DNA of 47,646 bases from Bacteroidales bacterium. GTDB lineage: Bacteria; Bacteroidota; Bacteroidia; Bacteroidales; GCA-2711565. Each line of letters begins with the position of its first letter. Position 1 is the first letter of the stretch. The translations under genes and the position numbers were made by a program. The notes under the pieces are model-generated. The model worked only from the letters and a program-made list of their open reading frames with translations, had not been told where the DNA came from and searched no databases. Shown here in pieces: positions 16,288 to 24,974 of this stretch. The stretch lies in the NCBI GenBank assembly GCA_028280405.1, contig JANQLW010000018.1, positions 1 through 47,646 of the forward strand, read 5' to 3'.

Positions 16288-17601
16288 ATGAATAAAGCAC
16301 AGGAAATACGCCCGGCAGAAGGAAAACTAGGTGTATTATTACCAGGTTTAGGAGCAATTGCTACTACTTACATTGCTGGTATTTTTGCAATGAGAAAAGG
16401 TTTGGGTGAGCCTATCGGATCCTTTACTCAAATGAGTAAAATCAGACTGGGAAAGCGAACAGAAAAGCGTAACCCTAATGTTAAGGATTTTGTTCCTTTA
16501 GCTTCTACTGACGATATCGTTTTTGGTGGATGGGACGTTTATGAAGACAATACTTATGAAGCAGCATTAAATGCGGAAGTATTGGAAAAAACACTTCTCG
16601 ATCAGCTGAAAGATGATATGGAAGCTGTAAAACCTATGAAAGCTGTTTTCGATGAAAATTTTGTTCAGTTCCTTGATGGTAAAAACATTAAAGAAGCAAG
16701 TAATAAAATGGAATTAGCCGAAGCTTTGATGGAAGACATAAAGCGGTTCAAAGAAGAGAACAATTGTGAACGTTTAGTTATGGTTTGGACCGGCTCTACT
16801 GAAAAATACGTTGAACCAACTGCTGTTCACAAAACAATGGAAGCTTTTGAAGAAGGCTTAAGAAATAATGATGAAAGTATTTCCCCTTCATTAATCTATG
16901 CTTACGCTGCAATGAAAATGGGTGTGCCTTATGCAAATGGTGCTCCTAACTTAACTTGCGATGCTCCTTGTATTGTTGATTATGCTACTAAAAACAGTAT
17001 TCCTATTGCAGGTAAAGATTTAAAAACCGGTCAAACTTTAATGAAAACGATTCTGGGCCCTGGTTTTAAAACCCGTAACATTGGTATTGCCGGTTGGTTC
17101 TCTACGAATATCTTAGGAAACAGAGATGGTAAAGTTCTTGATCATCCTGATAACTTCAAAACCAAAGAAGTTTCTAAACTGTCAGTGTTAGAAAGTATTC
17201 TTGAACCGGAACAATATCCGTCATTATATAAAGATCTTTATCATAAAGTTCGCATTAATTATTATCCTCCTCACGGAGATGCTAAAGAAGGTTGGGATAA
17301 TATCGATATCTTTGGATGGTTAGGATATAAAATGCAAGTAAAAGTTAACTTCCTTTGTAAAGACTCTATCTTGGCTGCACCACTTCTTTTGGATATTTCA
17401 TTATTAATGGACTTAGCTCAAAGAGCGAATATGGGTGGTATTCAGGAATGGTTGTCATTCTTTTTTAAGTCGCCTCAGACTGCCGAAGGATTGACTCCAA
17501 TTCATGATATTTTTTTACAAAAAGTTAAATTAGAAAATACGCTTCGCCATATGATGGGTGAAGATTTAATTACGCATTTAGGTTTAGATTATTACGAATA
17601 G
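16288..17601 (+). CDS. ino1: myo-Inositol-1-phosphate synthase
   Basis: Converts glucose 6-phosphate to inositol 1(3)-phosphate with bound NAD. The 437-aa protein has an N-terminal Rossmann motif (GVLLPGLGAIATTYIAGIF, residues 15-33), VWTGSTEKYV in the middle, and a downstream catalytic region with GKDLKTGQTLMKT and NILGNRDGKVLDHP, where conserved lysines and asparagines of this family lie. It is cytoplasmic. It sits between the phosphatidyltransferase and the PgpA-like gene, with only 1 bp before the latter, and supplies the inositol phosphate headgroup. Confidence 0.95.
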   Translation: MNKAQEIRPAEGKLGVLLPGLGAIATTYIAGIFAMRKGLGEPIGSFTQMSKIRLGKRTEKRNPNVKDFVPLASTDDIVFGGWDVYEDNTYEAALNAEVLEKTLLDQLKDDMEAVKPMKAVFDENFVQFLDGKNIKEASNKMELAEALMEDIKRFKEENNCERLVMVWTGSTEKYVEPTAVHKTMEAFEEGLRNNDESISPSLIYAYAAMKMGVPYANGAPNLTCDAPCIVDYATKNSIPIAGKDLKTGQTLMKTILGPGFKTRNIGIAGWFSTNILGNRDGKVLDHPDNFKTKEVSKLSVLESILEPEQYPSLYKDLYHKVRINYYPPHGDAKEGWDNIDIFGWLGYKMQVKVNFLCKDSILAAPLLLDISLLMDLAQRANMGGIQEWLSFFFKSPQTAEGLTPIHDIFLQKVKLENTLRHMMGEDLITHLGLDYYE

Positions 17602-17602
17602 A

Positions 17603-18073
17603 ATGCGTATTTATAGAAATATTGCCAGTTTCTGGGGGGTTGGGTATTTCCCGATAGCCCCCGGAACAGCAGGAGCTTTAGTTGGAGCAATATTATTTTA
17701 CCTGATTTACTGGGCGTTTCACCATTTCCAGATTCATCAGGTAATTAGTATTGCTTCATTAGTCTTATTAACAGTAGTCGTTACACTTCTGGCTAATATT
17801 TCTATCAATAAATTGGATAAAGAATGGGAACATGATGCATCACAAATTGTAATTGATGAAGTCGTAGGTGTGTGGATCACCTTATTATTTGTTCCTTTTA
17901 ATTGGATTTATTTCCTGATAGGCTTTGTGTTATTCAGATTTTTTGACATCGCAAAACCATTGGGAATTAAAAAAGTTGACAAGCTAAACTCAAATTGGAG
18001 TGTCATATTGGATGATATCCTTGCTGGAATTTATGCCAATTTGTGTTTGCAAATCATCATATACTTAAGTTAA
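17603..18073 (+). CDS. PgpA-like lipid phosphatase, likely PI-phosphate phosphatase
   Basis: The 156-aa membrane protein belongs to the phosphatidylglycerophosphatase A family: GVGYFPIAPGTAGALVG at residues 13-29, IVIDEVVGVW around 86-95 and FRFFDIAKPLG around 112-122, with D151-like acidic residues in VILDDILAG near the end and four hydrophobic segments. In this neighbourhood it probably removes the 3-phosphate from phosphatidylinositol phosphate rather than from phosphatidylglycerophosphate. That assignment is from context and from the Bacteroides inositol-lipid pathway, not from a residue I can point to. It begins 1 bp after ino1. Confidence 0.85.
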   Translation: MRIYRNIASFWGVGYFPIAPGTAGALVGAILFYLIYWAFHHFQIHQVISIASLVLLTVVVTLLANISINKLDKEWEHDASQIVIDEVVGVWITLLFVPFNWIYFLIGFVLFRFFDIAKPLGIKKVDKLNSNWSVILDDILAGIYANLCLQIIIYLS

Positions 18074-18074
18074 T

Positions 18075-18488
18075 ATGATTAAAACACTCATCGGTACCGA
18101 AGAAAAACCTGGTTTGGTTCTTTCCTTTATCCGTGCGCAAATCGTTGCACTTATTGCTACGGGAGTGGATTTTTCAATCATGATATTTTTAAAAGAAGTT
18201 TTTAAAATCGATCATCTTTTGGCTACAGCAATGAGTGCTCTATGCGGAGGATGTGTTGGTTTTTTATTAGGCAGATATTGGGCTTTTGTCTCAACCGAGA
18301 GAAAAACACATTATCAGGCTTTCAGATACTTTTTAGTGATGGGAGCAAGTATGGGATTAAATGTTGGCGGAATGTTTCTGGCTGTTAACCTGTTAGGTCT
18401 TCAATATATGATCGGTAGGATTATTGTTGCTACAACGGTTGCGTTTGGCTTCAATTTTGTATTGCACAGACATTTTGTATTTAAATAA
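18075..18488 (+). CDS. GtrA-family membrane protein
   Basis: The 137-aa protein has four predicted helices (about 18-36, 47-67, 80-103, 112-132), with GCVGFLLGRYWAFV and FGFNFVLHRHFVF, both typical of GtrA/DPMS3. Such proteins are often linked to polyprenyl- or lipid-linked sugar transfer and may act as flippases. It begins 1 bp after the PgpA-like gene. A role in moving or presenting inositol lipids is possible but is inference. Confidence 0.85.
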   Translation: MIKTLIGTEEKPGLVLSFIRAQIVALIATGVDFSIMIFLKEVFKIDHLLATAMSALCGGCVGFLLGRYWAFVSTERKTHYQAFRYFLVMGASMGLNVGGMFLAVNLLGLQYMIGRIIVATTVAFGFNFVLHRHFVFK

Positions 18489-18500
18489 ACTTAATAAAGA

Positions 18501-21092
18501 ATGAATAGAATTAGAATAGGTAATATTACGTTGATAATTAGCTGCTTATTATTGCTGCTTATCAACCCGCTTAATGCACAGGAGCTTACCAAAGTAAGAG
18601 GTAGGGTAATTGACTCCGTTACTAAAGAACCTTTGCCATTTGCTTTAGTAATGTTTAAAGGAACAACAATTGGAGCTACAACTGATCTTGATGGGTATTA
18701 TACCCTTAGTTCAAAATTTGGCACAAATAAATTATCAGCTTCTTTTACTGGATATAATGAGAAAATAGTTGATATTAAGATTGGAGAAAACAATAAAATT
18801 GATTTTAGGATTTCTCCAAAGCATTTTGAACTTGAAGAAGTACAGATTAAAGCTAAAAGAAAAAGATATAGAAACAAAAACAACCCCGCGGTTGATTTTA
18901 TGGATATGGTTCGTAAGAACAGGGATAAAAACCGTAAGGAAGGGCTTGATTATTATGAATACGACAAGTATGAAGTTCTTACGATTGATCAAAACAATAT
19001 TACTGAAAAGTACTTGAGAAGAAAAAGATTTAAAGATGCTCAGTTCGTTATTGAATATATAGATACTTCTGATGTAAATGGTAAACCTTACCTACCAATG
19101 TTTATTAAAGAATCAAGTTCTAAAGTTTATTACCGAAAAGCTCCAAAAGCAAGAAGAGAATATAAGTTTGGTGAAAGCATGACCGGACTAAAGGAAATCA
19201 TTAGCAATGTAGGTTTATCTTCATATATTGATAATCTTTACCAGGAAATAAATGTATATGATAATAAAATATATTTCATGACACACGACTTTGTAAGTCC
19301 AATTTCCAATCAGGGAAAATTGGTTTACAAATATTTTATTATTGATACTGTAAATGTTAGTGACGTTGAATGTGTAAGGATTGGATTCCAGCCACGTACA
19401 AAAGGTAACTTCTGTTTTAATGGGTATTTATATATTACCAATGATAACAAATATACCGTTAAAAAGGTTGATATGGGTGTATCAGACGGAATTAACTTAA
19501 ATTTTGTCGGAGATGTAAAAATTGAGCAAGAGTATGACCTGATAAATGGCGAGGCAATGATGCTCATAAAAGATAAGATGGTAGTCGATTTAAACTGGGG
19601 TAATGCAGGTAAAGGATATTTCCTCAGCCGGGAAACTTCTTACCGGGATTATGCCTTCAATGTAGATAGAGGCCATGAAGTTTATAATGCACTTCAAAAA
19701 GTTATCAAAGAAAAGGATTATGACAGGAAAGATTCTACTTTCTGGGCACAGGCACGCCATGAACCTTTAACTGAAAAAGAGAAAGGAATTTATATGATGG
19801 TAGATAGCCTTCAAAAAATTCCCGCTTTTAAAAGAACACTTAAGTTGATCTCACTTGCATTATATGGGTTTTATGATGTAGGACCAATAAGCATTGGTAA
19901 TATGGCAACTTTCTATCAGTTCAACGAAATTGAAGGTTTTAAAGGTCGTTTTGGCTTTGAAACCAATGAGAAAGTAAGTAAAACGTGGACCTTTAATACT
20001 TATTTGGGATATGGTGCAAAAGACAAGCGATATAAATATGCGTTCGGTGTGACGAAATCCTTTACCGGAAGGAACTGGTTAGAACCACCCAGGCATTATG
20101 TGAAAGCCTTGATACAGCAAGAAACAATATTCCCAGGCATGGAAATGCAGTTCGTGAATGAAGATAATTTCCTCCTTTCATTTAAACGAGGTGTTGCTGA
20201 CAAACTATTGTATTATAAAAAACGAAATTTAGAATATTTCTATAATTTAGGAAATGGGATCACTATTAATACCTATCTGCAACATATTGAAAATGAAGCT
20301 GGTTTTATAACCTACGAAAGTGGAGACCGAATAGGGGAAAAAAGCTGGGAATTTAAGTTCAAAGATGGTATAATAATGGATAAGATTACCCGTAGTGAAC
20401 TTTTCTTCAGTTTCAGGTTTGCACCAAATGAAAGGTATATTCCAAACCGGAACTTTAAAATTCCTATTTATAACAGATATCCTATTGTACAGTTAAATTA
20501 CCTGCACGGATTTAAAAATGTTTTAGGAAGTGATTTTAAATATGACAAGCTTTGGTTGAACTTCTTCAAACGTTTTTATCCATCTCCATTTGGTGAAACA
20601 GATGTGGAAATAGATGCCGGTATTTTATGGGGAAATGTTCCGCTTCCTCTATTATATATTGCCAGAGGTAATCAAACTTTTTCTTACCAGATCAATAACT
20701 ATAATATGATGAACTTCATGGAGTTTGTTTCTGATAAGTATGCCAGTTTGCAGATTGAACATTCTTTTAACGGATACTTTTTTAATAAAATACCTTTGCT
20801 TAAACGATTAAAATTAAGAGAAGTTATTACCTTTAAAGGTATTATTGGTAGCTTAAGACCAGAAAATGATCCGGAACATCCTGACAATACTTCATCTATG
20901 TTATTCCCTAGAGATGCTCAAGGAAGATTAACAACCTTCTCATTAAATAATGGGGGCTATGTAGAAGTGAGCGCAGGTGTGGAAAATATATTTAAGTTCT
21001 TTAGAGTTGATTTAGTTAGAAGATTAACCCACTTAGATAATCCAGAGGTTCCTAAGTATGGTATAAGAGCTAGATTTAGAGTAGAGTTTTAA
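18501..21092 (+). CDS. DUF5686/carboxypeptidase-regulatory-like outer-membrane protein
   Basis: The 863-aa protein starts with a signal peptide ending in NAQ (about residue 27), then a CarboxypepD regulatory-like beta-sandwich (about 31-110, VRGRVIDSVTKEPLPFALV, SFTGYNEK). The remainder is the DUF5686-type region with many alternating aromatic strands and a C-terminal strand ending in F (RARFRVEF), the usual signal for outer-membrane barrel insertion. It lacks a plug domain and so is not a TonB receptor. Function is unknown. Its position between GtrA and serine palmitoyltransferase, 12 bp and 11 bp apart, places it inside the lipid operon; a role in delivering or anchoring the lipid at the outer membrane is speculative. 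Confidence 0.8.
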   Translation: MNRIRIGNITLIISCLLLLLINPLNAQELTKVRGRVIDSVTKEPLPFALVMFKGTTIGATTDLDGYYTLSSKFGTNKLSASFTGYNEKIVDIKIGENNKIDFRISPKHFELEEVQIKAKRKRYRNKNNPAVDFMDMVRKNRDKNRKEGLDYYEYDKYEVLTIDQNNITEKYLRRKRFKDAQFVIEYIDTSDVNGKPYLPMFIKESSSKVYYRKAPKARREYKFGESMTGLKEIISNVGLSSYIDNLYQEINVYDNKIYFMTHDFVSPISNQGKLVYKYFIIDTVNVSDVECVRIGFQPRTKGNFCFNGYLYITNDNKYTVKKVDMGVSDGINLNFVGDVKIEQEYDLINGEAMMLIKDKMVVDLNWGNAGKGYFLSRETSYRDYAFNVDRGHEVYNALQKVIKEKDYDRKDSTFWAQARHEPLTEKEKGIYMMVDSLQKIPAFKRTLKLISLALYGFYDVGPISIGNMATFYQFNEIEGFKGRFGFETNEKVSKTWTFNTYLGYGAKDKRYKYAFGVTKSFTGRNWLEPPRHYVKALIQQETIFPGMEMQFVNEDNFLLSFKRGVADKLLYYKKRNLEYFYNLGNGITINTYLQHIENEAGFITYESGDRIGEKSWEFKFKDGIIMDKITRSELFFSFRFAPNERYIPNRNFKIPIYNRYPIVQLNYLHGFKNVLGSDFKYDKLWLNFFKRFYPSPFGETDVEIDAGILWGNVPLPLLYIARGNQTFSYQINNYNMMNFMEFVSDKYASLQIEHSFNGYFFNKIPLLKRLKLREVITFKGIIGSLRPENDPEHPDNTSSMLFPRDAQGRLTTFSLNNGGYVEVSAGVENIFKFFRVDLVRRLTHLDNPEVPKYGIRARFRVEF

Positions 21093-21103
21093 TTCAAAAC
21101 ATT

Positions 21104-22288
21104 ATGAGATTACTGCAAAAAAAACTTTCACAGTTTAATAGATTACAGGAAATCGTTCAAAACGGACTTTATCCTTATTATAAAGTCTTAGAATCAGGAC
21201 AGGATGCTGAAGTAATAATCAATGGGAAGAAAACCTTTATGTTTGGTTCAAATAGTTATTTGGGATTAACCAACCACCCAAAACTAATTGAAGCTGCAAC
21301 TAAAGCTCTGAAGGACTATGGTACCGGAGCTTCCGGATCAAGATTATTAAATGGAAACCTTGATTTATATGTGAAACTGGATAATATGCTTGCCGAATTT
21401 GTGAATAAAGAAGCAGCGGTTACGTTTAATACAGGCTTTAGTGTGAATGCCGGAGTAATCCCGTCAATACTTAGCCGTAACGATTTTCTGATTATGGATG
21501 AAAATAATCATGCATCCATTTTTGAAGGCAGTAGGCTCACCTTTGCAAAAGTCCTTAAATATAAGCACAATGATATGGAGTCATTGGAGAATGTGTTGAA
21601 GAAAACCATTCCTAACCAAATCAAGCTGATTGCAATTGATGGTGTATTTAGTATGGAAGGCGATATCTGTCAACTCGATAAAATAGTTGAACTGGCTGAA
21701 AAATACGATGCTTCCATTATGGTTGACGATGCTCATGGTATCGGTGTTATGGGTGAAGGCGGTAAAGGTACAGTAAATCATTTCGGGCTTGATGGTAAAG
21801 TAGATTTGATCATGGGGACTTTTTCCAAATCTTTTGCAGCTCTGGGAGGTTTTATTGCCGGCGATAGAACTACCATTGAATTCATTAAACATCAGGCCAG
21901 ATCATTGATCTTTAGTGCAGGGATTACCCCAGCTGCTGCTGCAACGGTCATTGCCGCTATTGAAGTAATGAAAGAAGAGCCGGAACGTATTGAGCAACTT
22001 TGGGAAAATACGATTTATGCACGTAATTTGTTAACTGCAGAAGGTTTTGAAATCGGTCAAACATCAACTCCTATTATTCCTATTAAAGTAGGTACTGACA
22101 CGGCTGCTTACCAATATTTTGCATTGATGCTCGAAAAAGGTGTATACGTAAATGTTGTTGTAACTCCTGCAGTCAAACCAAATGAAGCTATTTTGCGTTA
22201 TTCGTTAATGGCCACTCATACCAAAGAAATGATCCATCAATCTGTTGATAAGTTGATCAGATGTAGAGAATTACTGAAAAGATTATAA
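21104..22288 (+). CDS. spt: Serine palmitoyltransferase (alpha-oxoamine synthase)
   Basis: A PLP enzyme that condenses serine with an acyl-CoA to form 3-ketosphinganine. The 394-aa protein has NSYLGLTNHPK (50-60), GTGASGSRLLNG (73-84), the PLP-contacting DDAHG (208-212) and the Schiff-base lysine K242 in GTFSKSFAALGGF. Family members also include KBL, BioF and HemA; the N-terminal YPYYKVLESGQDAEV segment and the neighbours (a GNAT-like acyltransferase, an epimerase-like reductase and an AUR1-like PAP2) favour SPT. It begins the sphingoid half of the locus. Confidence 0.87.
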   Translation: MRLLQKKLSQFNRLQEIVQNGLYPYYKVLESGQDAEVIINGKKTFMFGSNSYLGLTNHPKLIEAATKALKDYGTGASGSRLLNGNLDLYVKLDNMLAEFVNKEAAVTFNTGFSVNAGVIPSILSRNDFLIMDENNHASIFEGSRLTFAKVLKYKHNDMESLENVLKKTIPNQIKLIAIDGVFSMEGDICQLDKIVELAEKYDASIMVDDAHGIGVMGEGGKGTVNHFGLDGKVDLIMGTFSKSFAALGGFIAGDRTTIEFIKHQARSLIFSAGITPAAAATVIAAIEVMKEEPERIEQLWENTIYARNLLTAEGFEIGQTSTPIIPIKVGTDTAAYQYFALMLEKGVYVNVVVTPAVKPNEAILRYSLMATHTKEMIHQSVDKLIRCRELLKRL

Positions 22289-22304
22289 TTTTAGATTTTA
22301 AGTC

Positions 22305-23429
22305 ATGGGAAATTTAGATATCAAAGAAGTTAAAACTGCGGCTGATTTAAAAAAATTCATCGCTTTTCCTGATGAATTATATAAGAATAATAAATTTAGA
22401 GTACCTCCATTGCATAAATTTGAAAAAGCCATTCTTGATAAAAATGAAAATCCGGCTTTTGAATTTTGTGATGCTGCTTACTTTCTTGCCTATCAGGGAA
22501 ATAAAATTGTGGGAAGAATCGCGGGAATTGTAAACTGGAAATACAATGAGTTGTGGGAGAAAAATTATGCCCGATTTGGATGGATCGACTTTATTGATGA
22601 TTATGAAGTTTCAGGTTTACTGCTTAAAACTGCTGAAGATTGGGCAAAATCCAAGGGCTTAACTACCTTACATGGCCCTTTAGGTTTTACTGACCTGGAT
22701 ATGGAAGGAATGCTTATTGAAGGATTTGAAGAAATGGGTACCCAGGCTGTAATCTACAATTATCCTTATTATAAGGATCATATGGAAAAATATGGGTATT
22801 ATAAAGATACAGACTGGGTTCAGTATGAAATTCAGGTTCCGGATGAAGTTCCTGCTAGGCTTAAAAAGTTCTCCAAACTTATTAAAACAAAATATGAAGT
22901 CCGTTCTTTGAAGTTTAAAAATAAAAAAGAAGTCATTCAATGGGCTCCTAAATTATTCAAAACATTAAATGAATCGTTTAAAGATCTTTATGGGTTTGTG
23001 CCATTGAGTGAAAAACAAATCGAATTTTATATTAATCACTATTTTTCAGCAGTTGATCCTAAATTCTTAAGCTTTATTGCGGATAAAAATGATGATGTAA
23101 TTGGCTTTGGTATTACTATGATGTCATTGTCAAAAGCATTAATTAAAGCTAAAGGTAAATTATTACCATTTGGATTTATCCATATATTAAAAGCTTTACG
23201 TAAGAATGATACGATGGATATGTTCCTTCAGGGAGTGCGTCCTGACTACCAAAATAAAGGGATTACAGCTATTATTTATTCTGAAACCATGCAGGCTTTT
23301 ATTGATAATAACATAAAAGTTGCCATTACAGGTGTTCAGTTGGAGGATAATCTGTCGGCTCAATTATTATTTGATAGCTATGAAAACAGAATACACCTGA
23401 AACGCAGATGTTTTATTAAGCTTATTTAA
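22305..23429 (+). CDS. GNAT-like acyltransferase, candidate bacterial ceramide synthase
   Basis: The 374-aa protein has an N-terminal FPDELYKNNKFRVPPLH segment, a middle part with PLGFTDLDMEGMLIEGFEE, and a C-terminal GNAT-type fold (GVRPDYQNKGITAIIYSE, residues about 312-329, followed by VQLEDNLSAQLLFDSY). Bacterial ceramide synthase (bCerS) of Caulobacter is an acyltransferase of this general type and is encoded with SPT and a reductase. The gene lies 16 bp after spt and 5 bp before the reductase-like gene, so N-acylation of a sphingoid base is the best guess. The acyl donor and substrate cannot be read. Confidence 0.7.
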   Translation: MGNLDIKEVKTAADLKKFIAFPDELYKNNKFRVPPLHKFEKAILDKNENPAFEFCDAAYFLAYQGNKIVGRIAGIVNWKYNELWEKNYARFGWIDFIDDYEVSGLLLKTAEDWAKSKGLTTLHGPLGFTDLDMEGMLIEGFEEMGTQAVIYNYPYYKDHMEKYGYYKDTDWVQYEIQVPDEVPARLKKFSKLIKTKYEVRSLKFKNKKEVIQWAPKLFKTLNESFKDLYGFVPLSEKQIEFYINHYFSAVDPKFLSFIADKNDDVIGFGITMMSLSKALIKAKGKLLPFGFIHILKALRKNDTMDMFLQGVRPDYQNKGITAIIYSETMQAFIDNNIKVAITGVQLEDNLSAQLLFDSYENRIHLKRRCFIKLI

Positions 23430-23434
23430 TTCTG

Positions 23435-24439
23435 ATGAAGAAAGTTTTGATTACTGGTGCCAGTGGTTTTATTGGCAGCTTTCTTGTTGAGGAAGCTTTG
23501 AAAAACGGTTATGAGGTGTACGCTGGAATCAGAAAATCCAGTAGCCGGAAATACTTACAAGACAAACATATACAGTTTGTCTTTCTTTCATTATATGATA
23601 AGGAAAAATTAGTTGAAGAGCTTAAAATACACGCTGATAAGTATGGTAAGTTTGATTATGTAATTCACAATGCCGGTGCTACTAAAGCTAAAAATAAAGA
23701 AGCTTTTATGAATATAAATTTCAGATTTACTCAAAATTTAATAGAATCCTTAACGCAAAGTGGATATAATCTGAAAAAGTTTGTATTTATGAGTTCTCTG
23801 GCAGCTTATGGGCCCGGCAATCCGAAAACAATGTTGCCTATTAAGGAATCAGATCCGATGATGCCCATAACAGCTTATGGTGAAAGTAAGAAACTTACCG
23901 AACAATATCTTCAGACTTTGAAGGAATTCCCTTGGATATCCATTCGGCCAACAGGTGTTTATGGTCCGCGTGATAAGGATTATTTTATTTTAATAAAAAC
24001 AATGAAAGGCGGACTTGAGCCTTATATAGGAACTACGAAACAACAGATATCATTCATTTATGTAAAAGATCTTTGCAGAATTATTTTTCAGGCTATGAAT
24101 TCGGAAATTATTCATAAAGGCTATTTTATTGCAGATGGCAATAGCTATCATACGGATGCTTACGGTACTTTTGTGAAGAAAGAACTGAATTTGAAACCAG
24201 TGAAAGTCGTTTTTCCATTGTTTATTGCAAAACTAATAGCTGTTGTTTCTGAACTAATTGCAAAAATCAGTGGAAGACCTTCAACGATTAATAGAGAAAA
24301 AATAGGGGAGATCAGCTGTTTAAATTGGCAGGCTGAAATTGATGAACTTAAAAAAGATTTTAATTTTGTGCCTGAGTTTGATCTTGAGAAAGGTGTTCGA
24401 GACTCAATTTTATGGTATAAAGAGAATGGATGGATTTAA
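23435..24439 (+). CDS. NAD-dependent epimerase/reductase, candidate ceramide reductase
   Basis: An extended short-chain dehydrogenase of 334 aa. It shows the NAD loop TGASGFIG (7-14), the catalytic SS near 120-121 and Y148-x3-K152 (YGESK), then RPTGVYGPRD. In Caulobacter an SDR of this kind (CerR) reduces the 3-keto group of the sphingoid precursor; location after spt and the GNAT-like gene suggests the same here. UDP-sugar epimerase is the alternative, but the locus holds no other sugar nucleotide genes. The C-terminal stretch (about 265-295) is more hydrophobic than typical for soluble epimerases, which fits a lipid substrate. Confidence 0.72.
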   Translation: MKKVLITGASGFIGSFLVEEALKNGYEVYAGIRKSSSRKYLQDKHIQFVFLSLYDKEKLVEELKIHADKYGKFDYVIHNAGATKAKNKEAFMNINFRFTQNLIESLTQSGYNLKKFVFMSSLAAYGPGNPKTMLPIKESDPMMPITAYGESKKLTEQYLQTLKEFPWISIRPTGVYGPRDKDYFILIKTMKGGLEPYIGTTKQQISFIYVKDLCRIIFQAMNSEIIHKGYFIADGNSYHTDAYGTFVKKELNLKPVKVVFPLFIAKLIAVVSELIAKISGRPSTINREKIGEISCLNWQAEIDELKKDFNFVPEFDLEKGVRDSILWYKENGWI

Positions 24440-24440
24440 A

Positions 24441-24974
24441 ATGAAGAAATTAGTAGTATTATTCATATTACCCTTATTAATGTCTTTTAGTATGCCGGAG
24501 GATAAATCATATCCTAAACCGGAAAAGACAAAAGAAAGATATTTCTATATCCAAAGAAACCTAAATAGCAATACCATAGTGTATGATGCTATTTATGATG
24601 AAAATGGATATTTAATTGAAAAAAATCCCCTTAAAGTATATTATATCAGGTATAATGAAGATGGGTCAACCAAAGCATTAAACAGGCTGGAAAGAATGTT
24701 TGCATATGGCGCAAGAGCTTATAAGAAAAAAAATTCTGAAGATTATAATTTAAAGTTGGTTGCCTATAAAAAACGTCCGATCACGATAAAGCAAGTTGCT
24801 CCTTATAAAGTGGATGTACTAATCGATATTAATGGTAAGCAGGCTAAGCTGGATCATCTCTATATATTTGCTGATAACAGTAAGGTGTGGCCTTTAGTTA
24901 AGTATATCGAATTATTCGGTTATGATTTAGAAAGTAATAAAAGTGTTTACGAGAAAATTATAATAAATGACTGA
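24441..24974 (+). CDS. DUF4833-type exported protein
   Basis: The 177-aa protein has a signal peptide (residues 1-18, LVVLFILPLLMSFSMP), then YFYIQRNLNSNTIVYDAIY and a mixed alpha/beta region. I place it in DUF4833 from this start and the IKQVAPYKVDVLIDINGKQA segment. Function is unknown. The ATG is 2 bp after the reductase stop and the end overlaps the start of the PAP2 gene by 8 bp, so translation is probably coupled. In Bacteroides inositol-lipid loci I recall a small unknown protein in an equivalent place. A longer reading frame beginning inside the reductase gene is not credible as a start. Confidence 0.72.
   Translation: MKKLVVLFILPLLMSFSMPEDKSYPKPEKTKERYFYIQRNLNSNTIVYDAIYDENGYLIEKNPLKVYYIRYNEDGSTKALNRLERMFAYGARAYKKKNSEDYNLKLVAYKKRPITIKQVAPYKVDVLIDINGKQAKLDHLYIFADNSKVWPLVKYIELFGYDLESNKSVYEKIIIND

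Noticed and set aside
18698..18992. Several 60-85 codon minus-strand ORFs in the DUF5686 gene
   Set aside because: They are low-complexity mirror frames of an AT-rich gene, without start signals or domain features.
21104..22288. BioF or glycine C-acetyltransferase
   Set aside because: Family membership allows it, but no biotin or threonine degradation genes are near, while three other sphingolipid-type genes adjoin it.
24339..24440. Extended start of the DUF4833 gene inside the reductase gene
   Set aside because: The ATG at 24441 gives a normal signal peptide and 2-bp spacing; the extension has none of these features.
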